From Eukaryota sp. TZLM1-RC (lineage: Eukaryota > Metamonada: BaSk clade), in the NCBI GenBank assembly GCA_040285825.1, contig JAUPSS010000004.1:6021658-6085657 (forward strand): a DNA stretch of 64,000 nt. The letters are read 5' to 3'. Made by a program: the position numbers and the translations under genes. Numbering within the stretch: position 1 is the stretch's first letter; every line of letters begins with the position of its first letter. The notes under the pieces are model-generated. The model was not told where the DNA came from and did no database searches. It saw only the letters and a program-made list of their open reading frames with translations. Shown piece after piece: positions 11,394 through 21,276 of the stretch.

Positions 11394-11570
11394 ACAAAAG
11401 AAAAAGCAAAATCAACAACGTGGGGTTTAGCGAAGTGTCAGACGTGCAGCATGTATTGGAATAGAGACTTCAACTCTGCCATAAATAAATATTTCATTAT
11501 AACATCTGCAATCAACGGTGAAGGTACACTATCCATTTTCGAGAGACCAAAAACTCAATCAAAAAATTTC
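11394..11570 (+). pseudogene. Fanzor/TnpB-like nuclease, C-terminal relic
   Basis: The plus-strand frame starting after a TGA at 11391 reads TTWGLAKCQTCSMYWNRD, then FNSAINKYFIITSAINGEG and IFERP. A CxxC pair followed by WNRDxNSAxN and a G-E-G...F-R tail is the pattern of the zinc-binding end and third RuvC catalytic aspartate of TnpB and of its eukaryotic relatives, the Fanzor proteins. Those are RNA-guided nucleases carried by transposons. Only this terminal piece is readable. The earlier RuvC motifs and terminal repeats were not found. It could be a chance resemblance, but the combination of motif order and spacing is specific. Confidence 0.5.
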
Positions 11571-11904
11571 GAAAATGGATCAACTACTTCACAGAGAGAT
11601 CAGAAAAAGATGGCTGCTGAGAAGGACAAAAAACCGAGAATAGCGGTTAATGTCGCAGGCCACAACAGAAGAAACTGTCCATCGCAAATTCCTGAAACAA
11701 GAACATCGTCATCGTCATTGAGTGCTAAGTGAAAACAGGGAGGAACTAAAAGAGAGTAGTCAAGAAGACCTCTGTAGAAGAAAATATCAGTCCATCTTAA
11801 ATGATGTGGAAGCTCAATAGTGGGAGTTGTAATGAAGAATGGATTTCCAATGTAGGTTTGGTAAATGCATTTGGATTTGGACTCACAGTACACATCCTTA
11901 ACTT
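11571..11904. other. Upstream region of IFT121
   Basis: No supported gene. A TCACA motif lies about 20 nt before the IFT121 ATG (11883-11887), resembling the trichomonad initiator TCA(C/T)(A/T). A minus-strand frame of about 97 codons here lacks an ATG. Confidence 0.4.
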
Positions 11905-14900
11905 ATGTTTGCTTCTCTATGCAAGAAGATTTCTCTTCCTGCTGGTGTTTCTATTTCTTGCATAGCATGGAACAACAGTGACAAGCTCTTTGCTGTTGGT
12001 GGAGATAATGGCTTCCTCAAGATACTTAAACTTGACTCCACTGCTAAAACTGGCCTCTCTTTCAATCACTCTCTTACTGGACACACTCAAAAGATCTCTC
12101 ATGTCTGCTGGAACGAATCTCACTCCCGACTCACTACAGCTGATACGAGTGGTAGCATCATTGTCTGGAGATTTGTTGAAACTGAATCCACTGAGAACCC
12201 TCAAGACATTACCCTTCATTTCATTGAAGAAATGGTTAATCATCGTCCTAAGCACACCATCATTGATATCCAATGGACTCTTGATGGAGAACGCGTCGTT
12301 GTAGGTTATAGCGACGGCCATGCTCTCGTTGGCACAGTTGATGGAAACCGTGTGTGGGGTGATCAAATCCTTGCCGATGGATCAAAACTTACGTCACTCA
12401 AATGGTACGGAGATGATAAACTTATAGCCTTGTCCTCCTCCAATAATGAACCTGATATCAAGGTTTTCGATTCAGACGGCACTTTCTGTTCTTCACTTCT
12501 TCATCTTTTTCCTTCAACCAAAGCCTCTCTTCTTGCTGACCCCAACGTTTTACCTTCTTCTGCTCAATGCTACTCCAATCTAGCTGGTGTAACCGGCTCT
12601 TTGGCTTTCCTGTCGACATCTCACTTGTTCATACTTCCTTTAAATAAAAATGGTTACGACTACCATTTTAACTCCATCGTTAAACCATCTTCTGATTTAT
12701 CTTCGGTTATCTCATTAAATACTAGTAGCTCTTTGCTATCATTCACATCTTCTCCATTGTGCCAATGGAGCCCTGATGGTATGGTCTTAGCTGTCATTTC
12801 TGAAAATTTCATCAATTTTTACTCAATCAGCGGGGATTTTCTTTATAGTATTCCCATCCCTAAACCTAAATCTCAATCATCCCCTTGTTGTTTGACATGG
12901 TGCTACGGTGGTTCTATGATGGCAATAGCACAAGGCAATCAGGTAGTTTTTCTCAATACAAGGTTTACAAATACTATACATTCTTTCTCAGAAAACTGCT
13001 TATCCTTAATTCGGCCTTTTGGAACAGTTCTTGCCTTAGATTGTGGAAGTACGGATACTGGTAATGAGTCTTGTGCGGTTTTTCTAAATTTGACCACAAT
13101 GGATTCTAAAATATTATCACTGTCTGGATATTTGAATTCTTGTAGCTCTTCCAAGTATTTCGTTGCTGTTTTAGGTGATATGGATTCAAACAATGATTCA
13201 AACCATTTACCTGGCTTAGATGAACAGCTAATGGAAGTTCAATCAAAAGTCAAGAAGGGTCAAGATCGGTCTTTGAGTTTCTTCTTGACTTTATTTGACT
13301 CTGTTGGAGCACAGTTAGCTCAAACTTCTACTATCTTAAAACCTTTATTACTTTGCTGTAATGATAGTATGGCAATTGTTTCTGATTCCAGAAATTTGTG
13401 TATCTGGAGATTTCCTTTATCAAACAATCCAAATGATGATCAAAAAGGATTGGAAGTCTCCTATATTCTCATGGATGATCCATCCTATAGTTTAATAGAG
13501 CAAACCAAATTTTCAAGCTTGTCAAATTCCAAATCAACGGATTCTGTCAATTTTATTTTTTGTAATAATTTTTATTTATTTGTGATTTTTAAATCAGGAA
13601 GATTATTGTTGTTTTCTCTGCCAGATATTTCTTTCGTTCAATCAATAACTCTATCAAAAATGATTGATTTAAGTGAGTCAACTGTGGTCAAGATTGTTAT
13701 TAATTCCGATAGTTCGAAACTCATCATGATTACTTCTCAAGCTGTCCTACATGCGTTTTCTATAACTTCTACTAATTCAAAACAATTAAATCTAGAATTA
13801 ATTCCCCAATTAACAAGAAGAGACTGCTGGAGAGCTCTCTTCGCACAAGATGATCCTTCTCTGATGGTGTTTGCTGAAAAGGGTAAGCTTTTCACTGTAA
13901 GATCTGACAAACTCGAAGAACCGCTCTCAACTGCCCAACCGTGCTTTCCTACCGTTTATAAGGATTTGAATATCACATGTTTGTCCTTAGATTATCTACT
14001 CGACACACTTGTACCGTCACATTCAGGCGTCAAGTTTCAACTAACCTCGAAGGCTCTACGAGATCTTGAGTTAATGGCAGAATCTGTTCCATTGAAAGAT
14101 TCATTCATGTATGTTAAGGAAAATCCACATCCAAGACTCTGGCTAAAGGTTGCTCAAGTTGCACTTAATAATTCTGATTTTGATATTGCGTTTAAATGTT
14201 TTGTTGAGACTTCTGATTATTCAGGAATTCAGCTAATCAAAAAACTTCGAACTATAAGAGATCCAAAACTAAGAGCAGCTGAAGTTGCTTTGTTTTTTGG
14301 TAATGGCGAGGAGGCAGAGAAAATTTACCTCTCTTTAGGGAGAAAGGACTTGGCATCAACTCTTTGTAGGCAGTTAGGAGATTTACATCGAGCATTGGAG
14401 CTGTCTGGAGATGACACAATGCTGCGTAAGGATGCACTGTCGACACTGGGTTACAAATATTTCGATAGGGGGGAGTTGGGCTCAGCTGCTGAAATTTTTG
14501 ATGAACTCAACGATTTTGAAGCTCTTTCTCTATGTCATTTTGAATCTGAAAATTTCGTCGGACTACTTGAAATCGCACATCGCCTCCCCGACAAACACCC
14601 ACTCCTCCCTACAATCTGTGACTATCTCACTGCTGGAGGGTTCGCCGTGGGTGCTGCTGAGACTGCAGTCAAAGCTGGAATGTTGGAAAGAGCGGTGGAT
14701 ATTTGCTTCGAGTACAATGAATGGGAAAAAGTTGTTCAACTCGCCAATGAGCATAATATTCCAAATATTGTGGAAAAATTAGATAAGATTACCCATTTAA
14801 CTATAGAATCTGGGGACGTAATTGGCGGTATATCTTTGTTTTTGAAAGGTCAGCGTTTCGCTAAAGCTGCCAGAATTCTAGTAGATTTAGGGAAGAAATT

Positions 14901-15720
14901 GATTCATGAACGATTAAAGGTGAATACTACAAACACCAAGTCTGTTTCAACACTATTTGATAATTTAAAGTTGAATTCAGCTACGTTTTTGTTAATCAAG
15001 AAGTTGTTTTGTTTTGCAGCTATCCAACTAAACCAGGAGCGTTCACTTAAACTTAATAGCCAAAATGCAGGAAAAGGTACGTTAAACAATTTTTTGAACT
15101 TTGAATCAAACCTCTCAAAAGATTTGATTGATTGTTGGCGTAATCCGATGGCTGTCCATTTACTTCTATTAGTCGAACGTCACTTATACTCTGGGGAATA
15201 CAACTTGGCGCTGGTGACTGCAACTATTTTATTTTCCTATCAAGATGTTATTCCTAAAGTACACTGTGTTTCGCTACTCATTCTGGCAGCATTATATGCC
15301 GAGAAGTTGGACTGTGTTTCAAATGCACTCACTTGTATTGAATCAGATGAATCTATTCCAATGTCTATAAGAAAGAGCTTTATTAATTTTGGGTTTATTT
15401 TATTTAAAGATAGAGAACCTTCACCCTCAGAACCTCCTTTTCCTCCCACTCAGTGTTTACACTGTCGTGAAGATGTTTCCTGTTTGGAACCTTATTGTCA
15501 CTGTGGTTACGCACTTCCTTTTTGTATTGCTTCAGGACAGCGCCTATCTATGAACGACGTTATGTGGCGTTGTTCTCGGTGTAGTCAACGTGCTTTGAAA
15601 GCTTGTATGGAGGGTGCTGCTGTCTGTCCATTATGTCATGAAGAAATAGTGGAAGAAGAGGATTTTAATTTGGAAATAGAAGAGGATAGTTTTGATGACG
15701 AGCTAGAAGAGTTTTTGTAG
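11905..15720 (+). CDS. IFT121: Intraflagellar transport protein IFT121 (WDR35)
   Basis: IFT121/WDR35 is a core subunit of the IFT-A complex, which carries retrograde cargo and membrane proteins in cilia and flagella. The 1,271-residue frame has no intron and the length is typical of the family. The N-terminus MFASLCKKISLPAGVSISC has the conserved opening of WDR35. WD repeats follow (for example GHTQKISHVCWN and GSIIVW near residues 60-90, and VDGNRVWG near 150), forming two propellers to about residue 690. After that come TPR-like alpha-solenoid repeats such as HPRLWLKVAQVALNNSDFD and RDPKLRAAEVALFFGNGEEA. The C-terminal ~90 residues carry the family's cysteine pairs (CLHC, CHC, CSRC, CPLC), a likely zinc-binding end, then an acidic tail. 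An AATAAA lies at about 15775. The gene shows that the organism builds a flagellum. Confidence 0.96.
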   Translation: MFASLCKKISLPAGVSISCIAWNNSDKLFAVGGDNGFLKILKLDSTAKTGLSFNHSLTGHTQKISHVCWNESHSRLTTADTSGSIIVWRFVETESTENPQDITLHFIEEMVNHRPKHTIIDIQWTLDGERVVVGYSDGHALVGTVDGNRVWGDQILADGSKLTSLKWYGDDKLIALSSSNNEPDIKVFDSDGTFCSSLLHLFPSTKASLLADPNVLPSSAQCYSNLAGVTGSLAFLSTSHLFILPLNKNGYDYHFNSIVKPSSDLSSVISLNTSSSLLSFTSSPLCQWSPDGMVLAVISENFINFYSISGDFLYSIPIPKPKSQSSPCCLTWCYGGSMMAIAQGNQVVFLNTRFTNTIHSFSENCLSLIRPFGTVLALDCGSTDTGNESCAVFLNLTTMDSKILSLSGYLNSCSSSKYFVAVLGDMDSNNDSNHLPGLDEQLMEVQSKVKKGQDRSLSFFLTLFDSVGAQLAQTSTILKPLLLCCNDSMAIVSDSRNLCIWRFPLSNNPNDDQKGLEVSYILMDDPSYSLIEQTKFSSLSNSKSTDSVNFIFCNNFYLFVIFKSGRLLLFSLPDISFVQSITLSKMIDLSESTVVKIVINSDSSKLIMITSQAVLHAFSITSTNSKQLNLELIPQLTRRDCWRALFAQDDPSLMVFAEKGKLFTVRSDKLEEPLSTAQPCFPTVYKDLNITCLSLDYLLDTLVPSHSGVKFQLTSKALRDLELMAESVPLKDSFMYVKENPHPRLWLKVAQVALNNSDFDIAFKCFVETSDYSGIQLIKKLRTIRDPKLRAAEVALFFGNGEEAEKIYLSLGRKDLASTLCRQLGDLHRALELSGDDTMLRKDALSTLGYKYFDRGELGSAAEIFDELNDFEALSLCHFESENFVGLLEIAHRLPDKHPLLPTICDYLTAGGFAVGAAETAVKAGMLERAVDICFEYNEWEKVVQLANEHNIPNIVEKLDKITHLTIESGDVIGGISLFLKGQRFAKAARILVDLGKKLIHERLKVNTTNTKSVSTLFDNLKLNSATFLLIKKLFCFAAIQLNQERSLKLNSQNAGKGTLNNFLNFESNLSKDLIDCWRNPMAVHLLLLVERHLYSGEYNLALVTATILFSYQDVIPKVHCVSLLILAALYAEKLDCVSNALTCIESDESIPMSIRKSFINFGFILFKDREPSPSEPPFPPTQCLHCREDVSCLEPYCHCGYALPFCIASGQRLSMNDVMWRCSRCSQRALKACMEGAAVCPLCHEEIVEEEDFNLEIEEDSFDDELEEFL

Positions 15721-16394
15721 TTGTTTTATTCAGATTTTTTGGTTTTTTGAGTTTTCACCGTTGTTATTTGTAAAAATAAATTGTAATTTAATCATCTTTG
15801 AATGTTTCTTCTTTTTCTTGGTATACTGATGATAATTTAACTTCTCAAAGTCCCCACTTCTGGTATTGTTGAATTGCCACAGTTGATTAACAATAACATT
15901 AAACTATCGGTTACTGTGATCTTGAATGTTACTACCTTCAGTTTACCCAATTTATTCTTGCTTCAGACTTCAAAATAATCTCTTCACATATCAGGATGAA
16001 CCCCTTCACAAAGATTGGGAAACCGTCGAGTGGTAAGAGGTTTTCTTAATCGATTTAATTATTTTCTCAAAAGCTCAATAGTATTGATAATTATGTGCTG
16101 ATTTCTGGTATTCAGGGATGTCTGGTGTCCATCAACTGTTAGAACGTTGGTTTTCCTCTTCATAATTATTAGTAATCTAAATTTTCTTATTTTCAACTTT
16201 ATATTTTGAGGTGATCAGTTGGCCCATTGATAAGTTGCCCAAACGAATCAACTCGATGAGTCAAATCATTTGAATGTTTAGGGAAAAGTTATGACTGGGG
16301 TAAATAGAAGGTTTATTATGTTTAATAAAAGAAAGAACAGGAAATGAATTGAGTTTTAATTTCTGTTACAATAGAATTGTTTTTTGTATTTTTA
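15721..16394. other. Intergenic, nothing recognised
   Basis: Holds the 3' trailer of IFT121 with AATAAA at about 15775. No other feature was seen. Confidence 0.5.
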
Positions 16395-16640
16395 AAGCCA
16401 TTCCAGAAATGATTAATTCTTGATGACCCCAATATTCATAGTACGCGCTGCAACAGAGCTTCTTTGGGTCTGACAAGAGGTGATTTGGTTGTTCCCGGCT
16501 TAAGTAATAGTTTTACTATTTTAGATACAATGTCCATAGACCCTTGTTATTCTTCTAACAAACATTTACTAAATACAAATGTCAATATTCGTTTTTTTGC
16601 TGGCCAAAAATGCAAAATTGCCAAATGTGCAAAACGTATT
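16395..16640 (+). pseudogene. Lineage-B RLE endonuclease fragment
   Basis: Short plus-strand fragment of the endonuclease core, reading ASLGLTRGDLVVPGLSNSF and TILDTMSIDPCYSSNKH. It duplicates the segment at about 17545-17730 of the neighbouring larger copy. The R-G-D...D motif of the PD-(D/E)XK-type fold is kept. It breaks off at about 16640, where the next copy begins. Confidence 0.75.
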
Positions 16641-16719
16641 TCTTGTTAATGCCAATTTTTTTTAACATCAAATTTTTTTATTTTAAAAATTTGTCATTCT
16701 GGAAAATTCACTCATATTT

Positions 16720-18085
16720 TAAGGTCAACTCCCCTTCGGTATCTCTCAATTTTTGCAGATCTTTTAACAAACTTCGAGTCAAATTTTTTTCTTTTTTATT
16801 AGAAGTAAATGAATCTTTAATTCGAAGTCATGTATTTTGTTCAGCAGATTTGGGTGGCATTGGATTCACCAAATCTTCGATTCTGTGTAAAGCAGCATTT
16901 TTGGGAGGTGGTAAAAATTTTGTTTTTGAATTTTTCCAAAGGTTCCCTTTTGATGTTCATCTGATCAATGGTGAATCAAATTTTTATTTGAATCAACTTC
17001 AAATCGAATTAGATAATTTGCCTAGTGATATCTGGATTCAGTGTTTTCCTCAAAATGTTCAAGAAATTCCCACCCGATCATTTCCAAAATTACGTTTTTG
17101 CTTGAAAAAGCTTCAGCACCATCTGGTTAAATTATATGAAGGCTTGGATTATGAAGTAAGACTTGGCTTGGCCAAAACTAAAAATCCCGCTTTCGGTAAT
17201 TTTTTAAAGGATATTCGTGATAGTTCAGCTGCTGCTTTAGTAACTCAAGTTCCCTCTGTTTATGGACTTTTGTTAAAAGACAATGAATGGCTTCTAAACA
17301 TGCGTTTTCGTTGTTTTCTGTGGCCAAACAATTTGCCCAATCATTTAACTTGTAAATGTGGTAAACCTCTTTTGTTTACTCATCTTTTGAACTGTAAACA
17401 TTTCATTACGTTTAGAAGCAAAGTGCATAACAACGTCAGGGACCAAATTTATGTAATGTGCAAATCATATCGAGTAGATTCCTTTTTAGAACCGCTGTTA
17501 TCAAAATTAATTCTTGATGATCCCAATATTGATAGTACGCGTTACAACAGAGCTTCTATGGGTCTGACTAGAGGTGATCTAGTTGTTCCTGGTTTAAATG
17601 GTAGTTTTACTATTTTGGACGCCATGTCTATTGACCCTTGTAATTCCTCTAACGAACATTTCATTAACTCGGATGTAAATAATCCTCTTCTTGCAGGCGA
17701 AAAATATAAAATTGCTAAATATGCGAAACCCATTTCCTCGGTTAATGAAAATTCTCATGCCCAATAGAATTTATGTCCCTTTGTTTTTCCTTGCTGGGAT
17801 CTTTAGGTAAGGCTGCTATGACTTTCCTCGAAAATTTTAATGTAGTTGTAAGGGAAAGAACTGGAAGAATTTTAAATCGTCTTTACTGGCATAAAAGGAT
17901 TGTATTTTCTATTTTTAAGAAAATGGTGAAATTAATTTCTGATTCACTCTCTTCTTTTGGGAAACTTTCTGAATCTTTAGTCATTAATTGTTTCGATGTA
18001 GGGGAGGCAGATTTCGAGGATGTGGAGTTTTAATTGTGTATTTCATATTTGTTGTTGGATAAAAATAAATATCTAAAATTGATTA
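16720..18085 (+). pseudogene. Lineage-B RLE retrotransposon, 5'-truncated
   Basis: Best preserved lineage-B copy. A frame to 17767 covers the region after the RT fingers/palm: NFCRSFNKLRVKFFSFLLEV, LGGIGFTKSSILCKAAFLGG, a CKCGKPLLFTHLLNCKHF zinc motif (C-x-C...H-x3-C), RGDLVVPGLNGSFTILDAMS for the endonuclease, and a K-Y motif (KIAKYAKPIS). A stop at 17765-17767 and a frame change separate it from the last 86 codons (17773-18033), which end EADFEDVEF. An AATAAA follows near 18063. There is no RT core, so this is a 5'-truncated insertion. Lineage B is clearly different in sequence from the 5S-inserted lineage A. Confidence 0.88.
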
Positions 18086-18830
18086 ATGGGGATGTTCAAA
18101 TATAATCTCATTTTTGTTACAAATGCTTCATCAGTGGCACACAATCCAAATCTTCGTGGTACAATAGTTACAAAAAGTGAAGAATCTGACGACTTAATAT
18201 CACAAACACCCTTTTCCAATAACAATGAGTGAAGATCTTGATTTAAAACAGCCAAGCTGCATATATTATTATAAAGATCATTTTCATACATTCCAGTCAA
18301 TCGTTTCTGTAATGTTCGAAGAGTGTACTTCAAATTTTAAACATTTTTTCTGGAATATTGCCATTGAATGATTGGGGAAAACTTCGACCCCATTTTTCTC
18401 CATCAATTCTTGAAATTTCTTCATTTAATGCAAAAACAGTGGAACTTTGCGTTGTCATCAATAAATCTTCCCAATCTGCAAATCCTTCGGAAAACTCAAA
18501 GATTGCATTTCTGCATCCACCAACAAAAAGCACACGAGGTAAGAATAGAAGCCTTCGTCCACACTAAACCGCCATAATGTGGACTAAGGTAAGCATGATC
18601 TGGAATTTGAAACATTTTACATCCCAGTAATTGAGACAGAACTTTTGCATGTAACTCATTAAACTTCTGAGCCAAAGATCTAGTGACGAGAGGACTTGTA
18701 GATCGAAATATATGATTAAAATTGGAACTTAAACACAGTCTTATAATGGTTAATTTGATGTATTTTTTTATATCTAAATTCATCATTCGGTCAATTTTGT
18801 CGGAAATTGAGTTCAACTTTTCAAACAATT
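18085..18830 (-). pseudogene. Lineage-C RLE retrotransposon, internal part
   Basis: Minus-strand fragment in three frame pieces. The first (18828-18496) resembles the thumb/linker after the RT (HIFRSTSPLVTRSLAQKFNE, YGGLVWTKASIL). The next two (18533-18330 and 18333-18073) read VFALNEEISRIDGEKWGRSF and YTLRTLQKRLTGMYENDLY, matching the copy at 38033-38400. It is cut at about 18085, exactly where the plus-strand lineage-B copy ends, so one element probably interrupted the other. Confidence 0.82.
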
Positions 18831-18899
18831 TTTTTGTTCAAAAGAAATTGTTAAAAACTAAAAATCAATCTCCTCAATCCACGTCTACCATTGAAAATT

Positions 18900-19135
18900 A
18901 ACCTACAGCATTTTCTTTATAAAATCGTCCTAGTGATAACAACGAGCTAGAAACTAGGCTGTGCAAACACCAAAGCACTGTTACAAGCACGGATAAAGTA
19001 TGAAAATCGCACACTCAACAGAGTTGATGATGTTGATGCGTGTATTGAGGATATTAAGTTCTAGTTTTATGTAAATTGTTTTGTTTGAATTTGAAAAACA
19101 AATAATAGTAGGAAATATTCCAAAAAATTTCTGTT
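18900..19135 (+). repeat. 236-bp tandem repeat, copy 1 (lineage-D 3' end)
   Basis: First of two adjacent direct repeats of 236 bp. It ends with the lineage-D terminal coding block GATGCGTGTATTGAGGATAT followed by TAAGTTCTAG, as at 4391-4420 on the other strand, and an A-rich tail. Confidence 0.85.
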
Positions 19136-19373
19136 AACCTACAGCATTTTCTTTATAAAATCTGCCTAGTGATAACAACGAGCTAGAAACTAGGCTGTGC
19201 AAACACCAAAGCACTGTTACAAGCACGGATAAAGTATGAAAATCGCACACTCAACAGAGTTGATGATGTTGATGCGTGTATTGAGGATATTAAGTTCTAG
19301 TTTTATGCAAATTGTTTTGTTTGAATTTGAAAAACAAATAATAAAAGGAAATAATCCAAAAAAATTCTGTTAA
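19136..19373 (+). repeat. 236-bp tandem repeat, copy 2, abutting WASH1
   Basis: Second copy, differing from the first at only a few bases and in A-run length. It ends within about 60 bp of the first ATG of the WASH1 gene, so it occupies the place where a promoter would be expected. Confidence 0.85.
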
Positions 19374-19430
19374 AGACGATTGAATATTATCATTTCAAAC
19401 TTTGAAGTTCAAAGAGATACACCTTACCTC

Positions 19431-20801
19431 ATGTTGGAACCTCTTCAGCATGATGAGAATGCTGAGTCCTGTTACCTTCACATTCTCAAAACTCTTGAAG
19501 ATTTGTGTAACACTTCTTCCACTATTCTAAACAGTGTTTCTAAACGTGTATCTGAGGAACGTGGCCAACTTGATTCCTTGGTCACACGTATTTCCACTTG
19601 TCAGAATAAGATCAATTCTCTCAAGGGACAATCTCAGTCTGTTACCATCAAATCAAGCCCACAATTCCCCGTTAAGGAACTGCATCAACATAAGGTTATC
19701 ACTTCTGAAACATTAGATGAACCTTCACCATTTCTCAAGGAAGAAACAAATCCTACGATTCCTCTACCTTTTGTACCCATGAATTCAGCCTATCCACCGT
19801 CTGTTAGGTCAGTGTCATCACTGTTTCTGTTTAATTCTGATACCAACCCTTATAGAGAATATGATCCTTCACTAGATAATCTTGCAACGATTCGTCAACG
19901 TCGTGATCATGCTTTGAAGGAGGAACTATTCCAAGCTCCAGATTCAGTTGTTAAGGGCGACAATCTACCAGAATTTGGATCCCACACTTACGAGTTTAGA
20001 CCCACAGCTGTTCCCATTCCTGCATTCAATCTTCCCTCTCAGTTACCAGAGCTTCGCGCTGTTGCTACAGATCTTGCTTATCAGGATAGCACCGCCCAGT
20101 TTTCCGAGATGGTTCCATCCTACGCCAAGGCAGAGGAAAAAGATCTCCCAACTGCTCCAATGATTAACAACGCCGCTCCACCTCCTCCTCAAGCCCCTGC
20201 ACCTTCATCAAGTTCTGCAGCACCCCCCGCTCCACCTCCTTCAGGGAATGCTCCACCACCACCACCTCTACCAACTGGTGGACCACCACCACCACCTCCT
20301 TTACCTTCTTCAGGGAATGCTCCACCACCACCACCTCTACCAACTGGTGGACCACCACCACCACCTCTACCAACTGGCGGGCCCCCTCCACCTCCTTCTG
20401 GTGGACCTCCCCCTCCCCCTCCCCCTCCTATCGATTCTTCTAAAATTCCTGATACCGCTCCTCCTCCGCAAGCTGGACGTGGTAATCTTTTGGCTGATAT
20501 TCGAAAAGGCCTCAAACTCAAGCCCGCTTCCGAACGTAAGATTGAAGATAAACCCAAGCCCGAGCCTAAATCCAGTGGAGGCGGAGGTGGAGGTGACCTC
20601 ATGTCTGATCTCGTTAATCGTCTAGCCATGTTGAGGCAGGGAATGGGAAAGAAAGAAGAAGAAAAACCCAAACCAAAGGAAGAACCAAAGGAAGAACCCA
20701 AGCCTGAAGCAAAAGAAGAGTCTGAGCCAAAGCCACCTCCTGAATCAGAAAGTGATAGTGACTCTGATTCTTGGGGAACTGCATCTGATAGCGATTTTTA
20801 A
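19431..20801 (+). CDS. WASHC1: WASH complex subunit 1 (WASH1)
   Basis: WASH1 is the Arp2/3 activator that nucleates branched actin on endosomes as part of the five-subunit WASH complex. About 456 residues are encoded from the first ATG. The N-terminal WAHD1-type region contains a helical ILNSVSKRVSEERGQLDSL segment. Next come SVSSLFLFNSDTNPY, matching the conserved SVSSLLLFNT block, and LPELRAVATDLAY. A long proline tract (about residues 245-335) is followed by a WH2 motif NLLADIRKGLKLKP (about 350-363), a central motif GGDLMSDLVNRLAMLRQGM (about 385-404) and an acidic tail with the C-terminal tryptophan (SWGTASDSDF). The frame is open 60 nt further upstream without an ATG, and the residues there (RDTPYL) also look family-like. 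The true start may therefore be an upstream mini-exon or a non-ATG codon. Confidence 0.92.
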   Translation: MLEPLQHDENAESCYLHILKTLEDLCNTSSTILNSVSKRVSEERGQLDSLVTRISTCQNKINSLKGQSQSVTIKSSPQFPVKELHQHKVITSETLDEPSPFLKEETNPTIPLPFVPMNSAYPPSVRSVSSLFLFNSDTNPYREYDPSLDNLATIRQRRDHALKEELFQAPDSVVKGDNLPEFGSHTYEFRPTAVPIPAFNLPSQLPELRAVATDLAYQDSTAQFSEMVPSYAKAEEKDLPTAPMINNAAPPPPQAPAPSSSSAAPPAPPPSGNAPPPPPLPTGGPPPPPPLPSSGNAPPPPPLPTGGPPPPPLPTGGPPPPPSGGPPPPPPPPIDSSKIPDTAPPPQAGRGNLLADIRKGLKLKPASERKIEDKPKPEPKSSGGGGGGDLMSDLVNRLAMLRQGMGKKEEEKPKPKEEPKEEPKPEAKEESEPKPPPESESDSDSDSWGTASDSDF

Positions 20802-21276
20802 ATGTTTCAATGGTTGATCTGTAGTTTTAAATTATTCTGATTATTTTGTATAAATTTGATTTGTTTAGTGTATATTTTATCTCGTTTTTTGTTTGTATTT
20901 TCATTTTGAATGTGTACTTTGCATTTTTCAATTGAGAAACGTCAGACTTTTCTATTACAATTGAAAGAGGTGATGTCATTTATCCCTACATTTAATATGA
21001 GTGCGATTCAAACAATTTGCTCTTTTTTCTGAGAAGGGTAATCAGAACTTATGGGACTGAATTCAATGAAGCAAATGTTTCCCCTTCAAAATCCTGATCT
21101 GCTTTGTTTCTCGCCATTGCTTATCTTATTCTATACAAAAAGCTAGGTAAACTGCTAATTATAACACATTGAATTCGCGATCGCAACAAAAAGACATCAT
21201 ACAAAGGTGGTGGTGTTATAGAAATAAATTTTGAATTCAATTAGGAAGCTTACCCTCATCCCTACATCATAAACAT
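20802..21276. other. Intergenic between WASH1 and the Alba gene
   Basis: AT-rich. A TCATA motif lies 8 nt before the Alba ATG. Nothing else was recognised. Confidence 0.45.

Noticed and set aside
11600-11893. Minus-strand frame of 97 codons divergent from IFT121
   Set aside because: It starts at GTG with a stop just upstream and no ATG, shows no family resemblance, and would leave only 11 bp between two genes.
20189-20701. Minus-strand glycine-rich frame opposite WASH1
   Set aside because: It is the antisense of the proline codon tract (CCA/CCT read as GG-rich codons).
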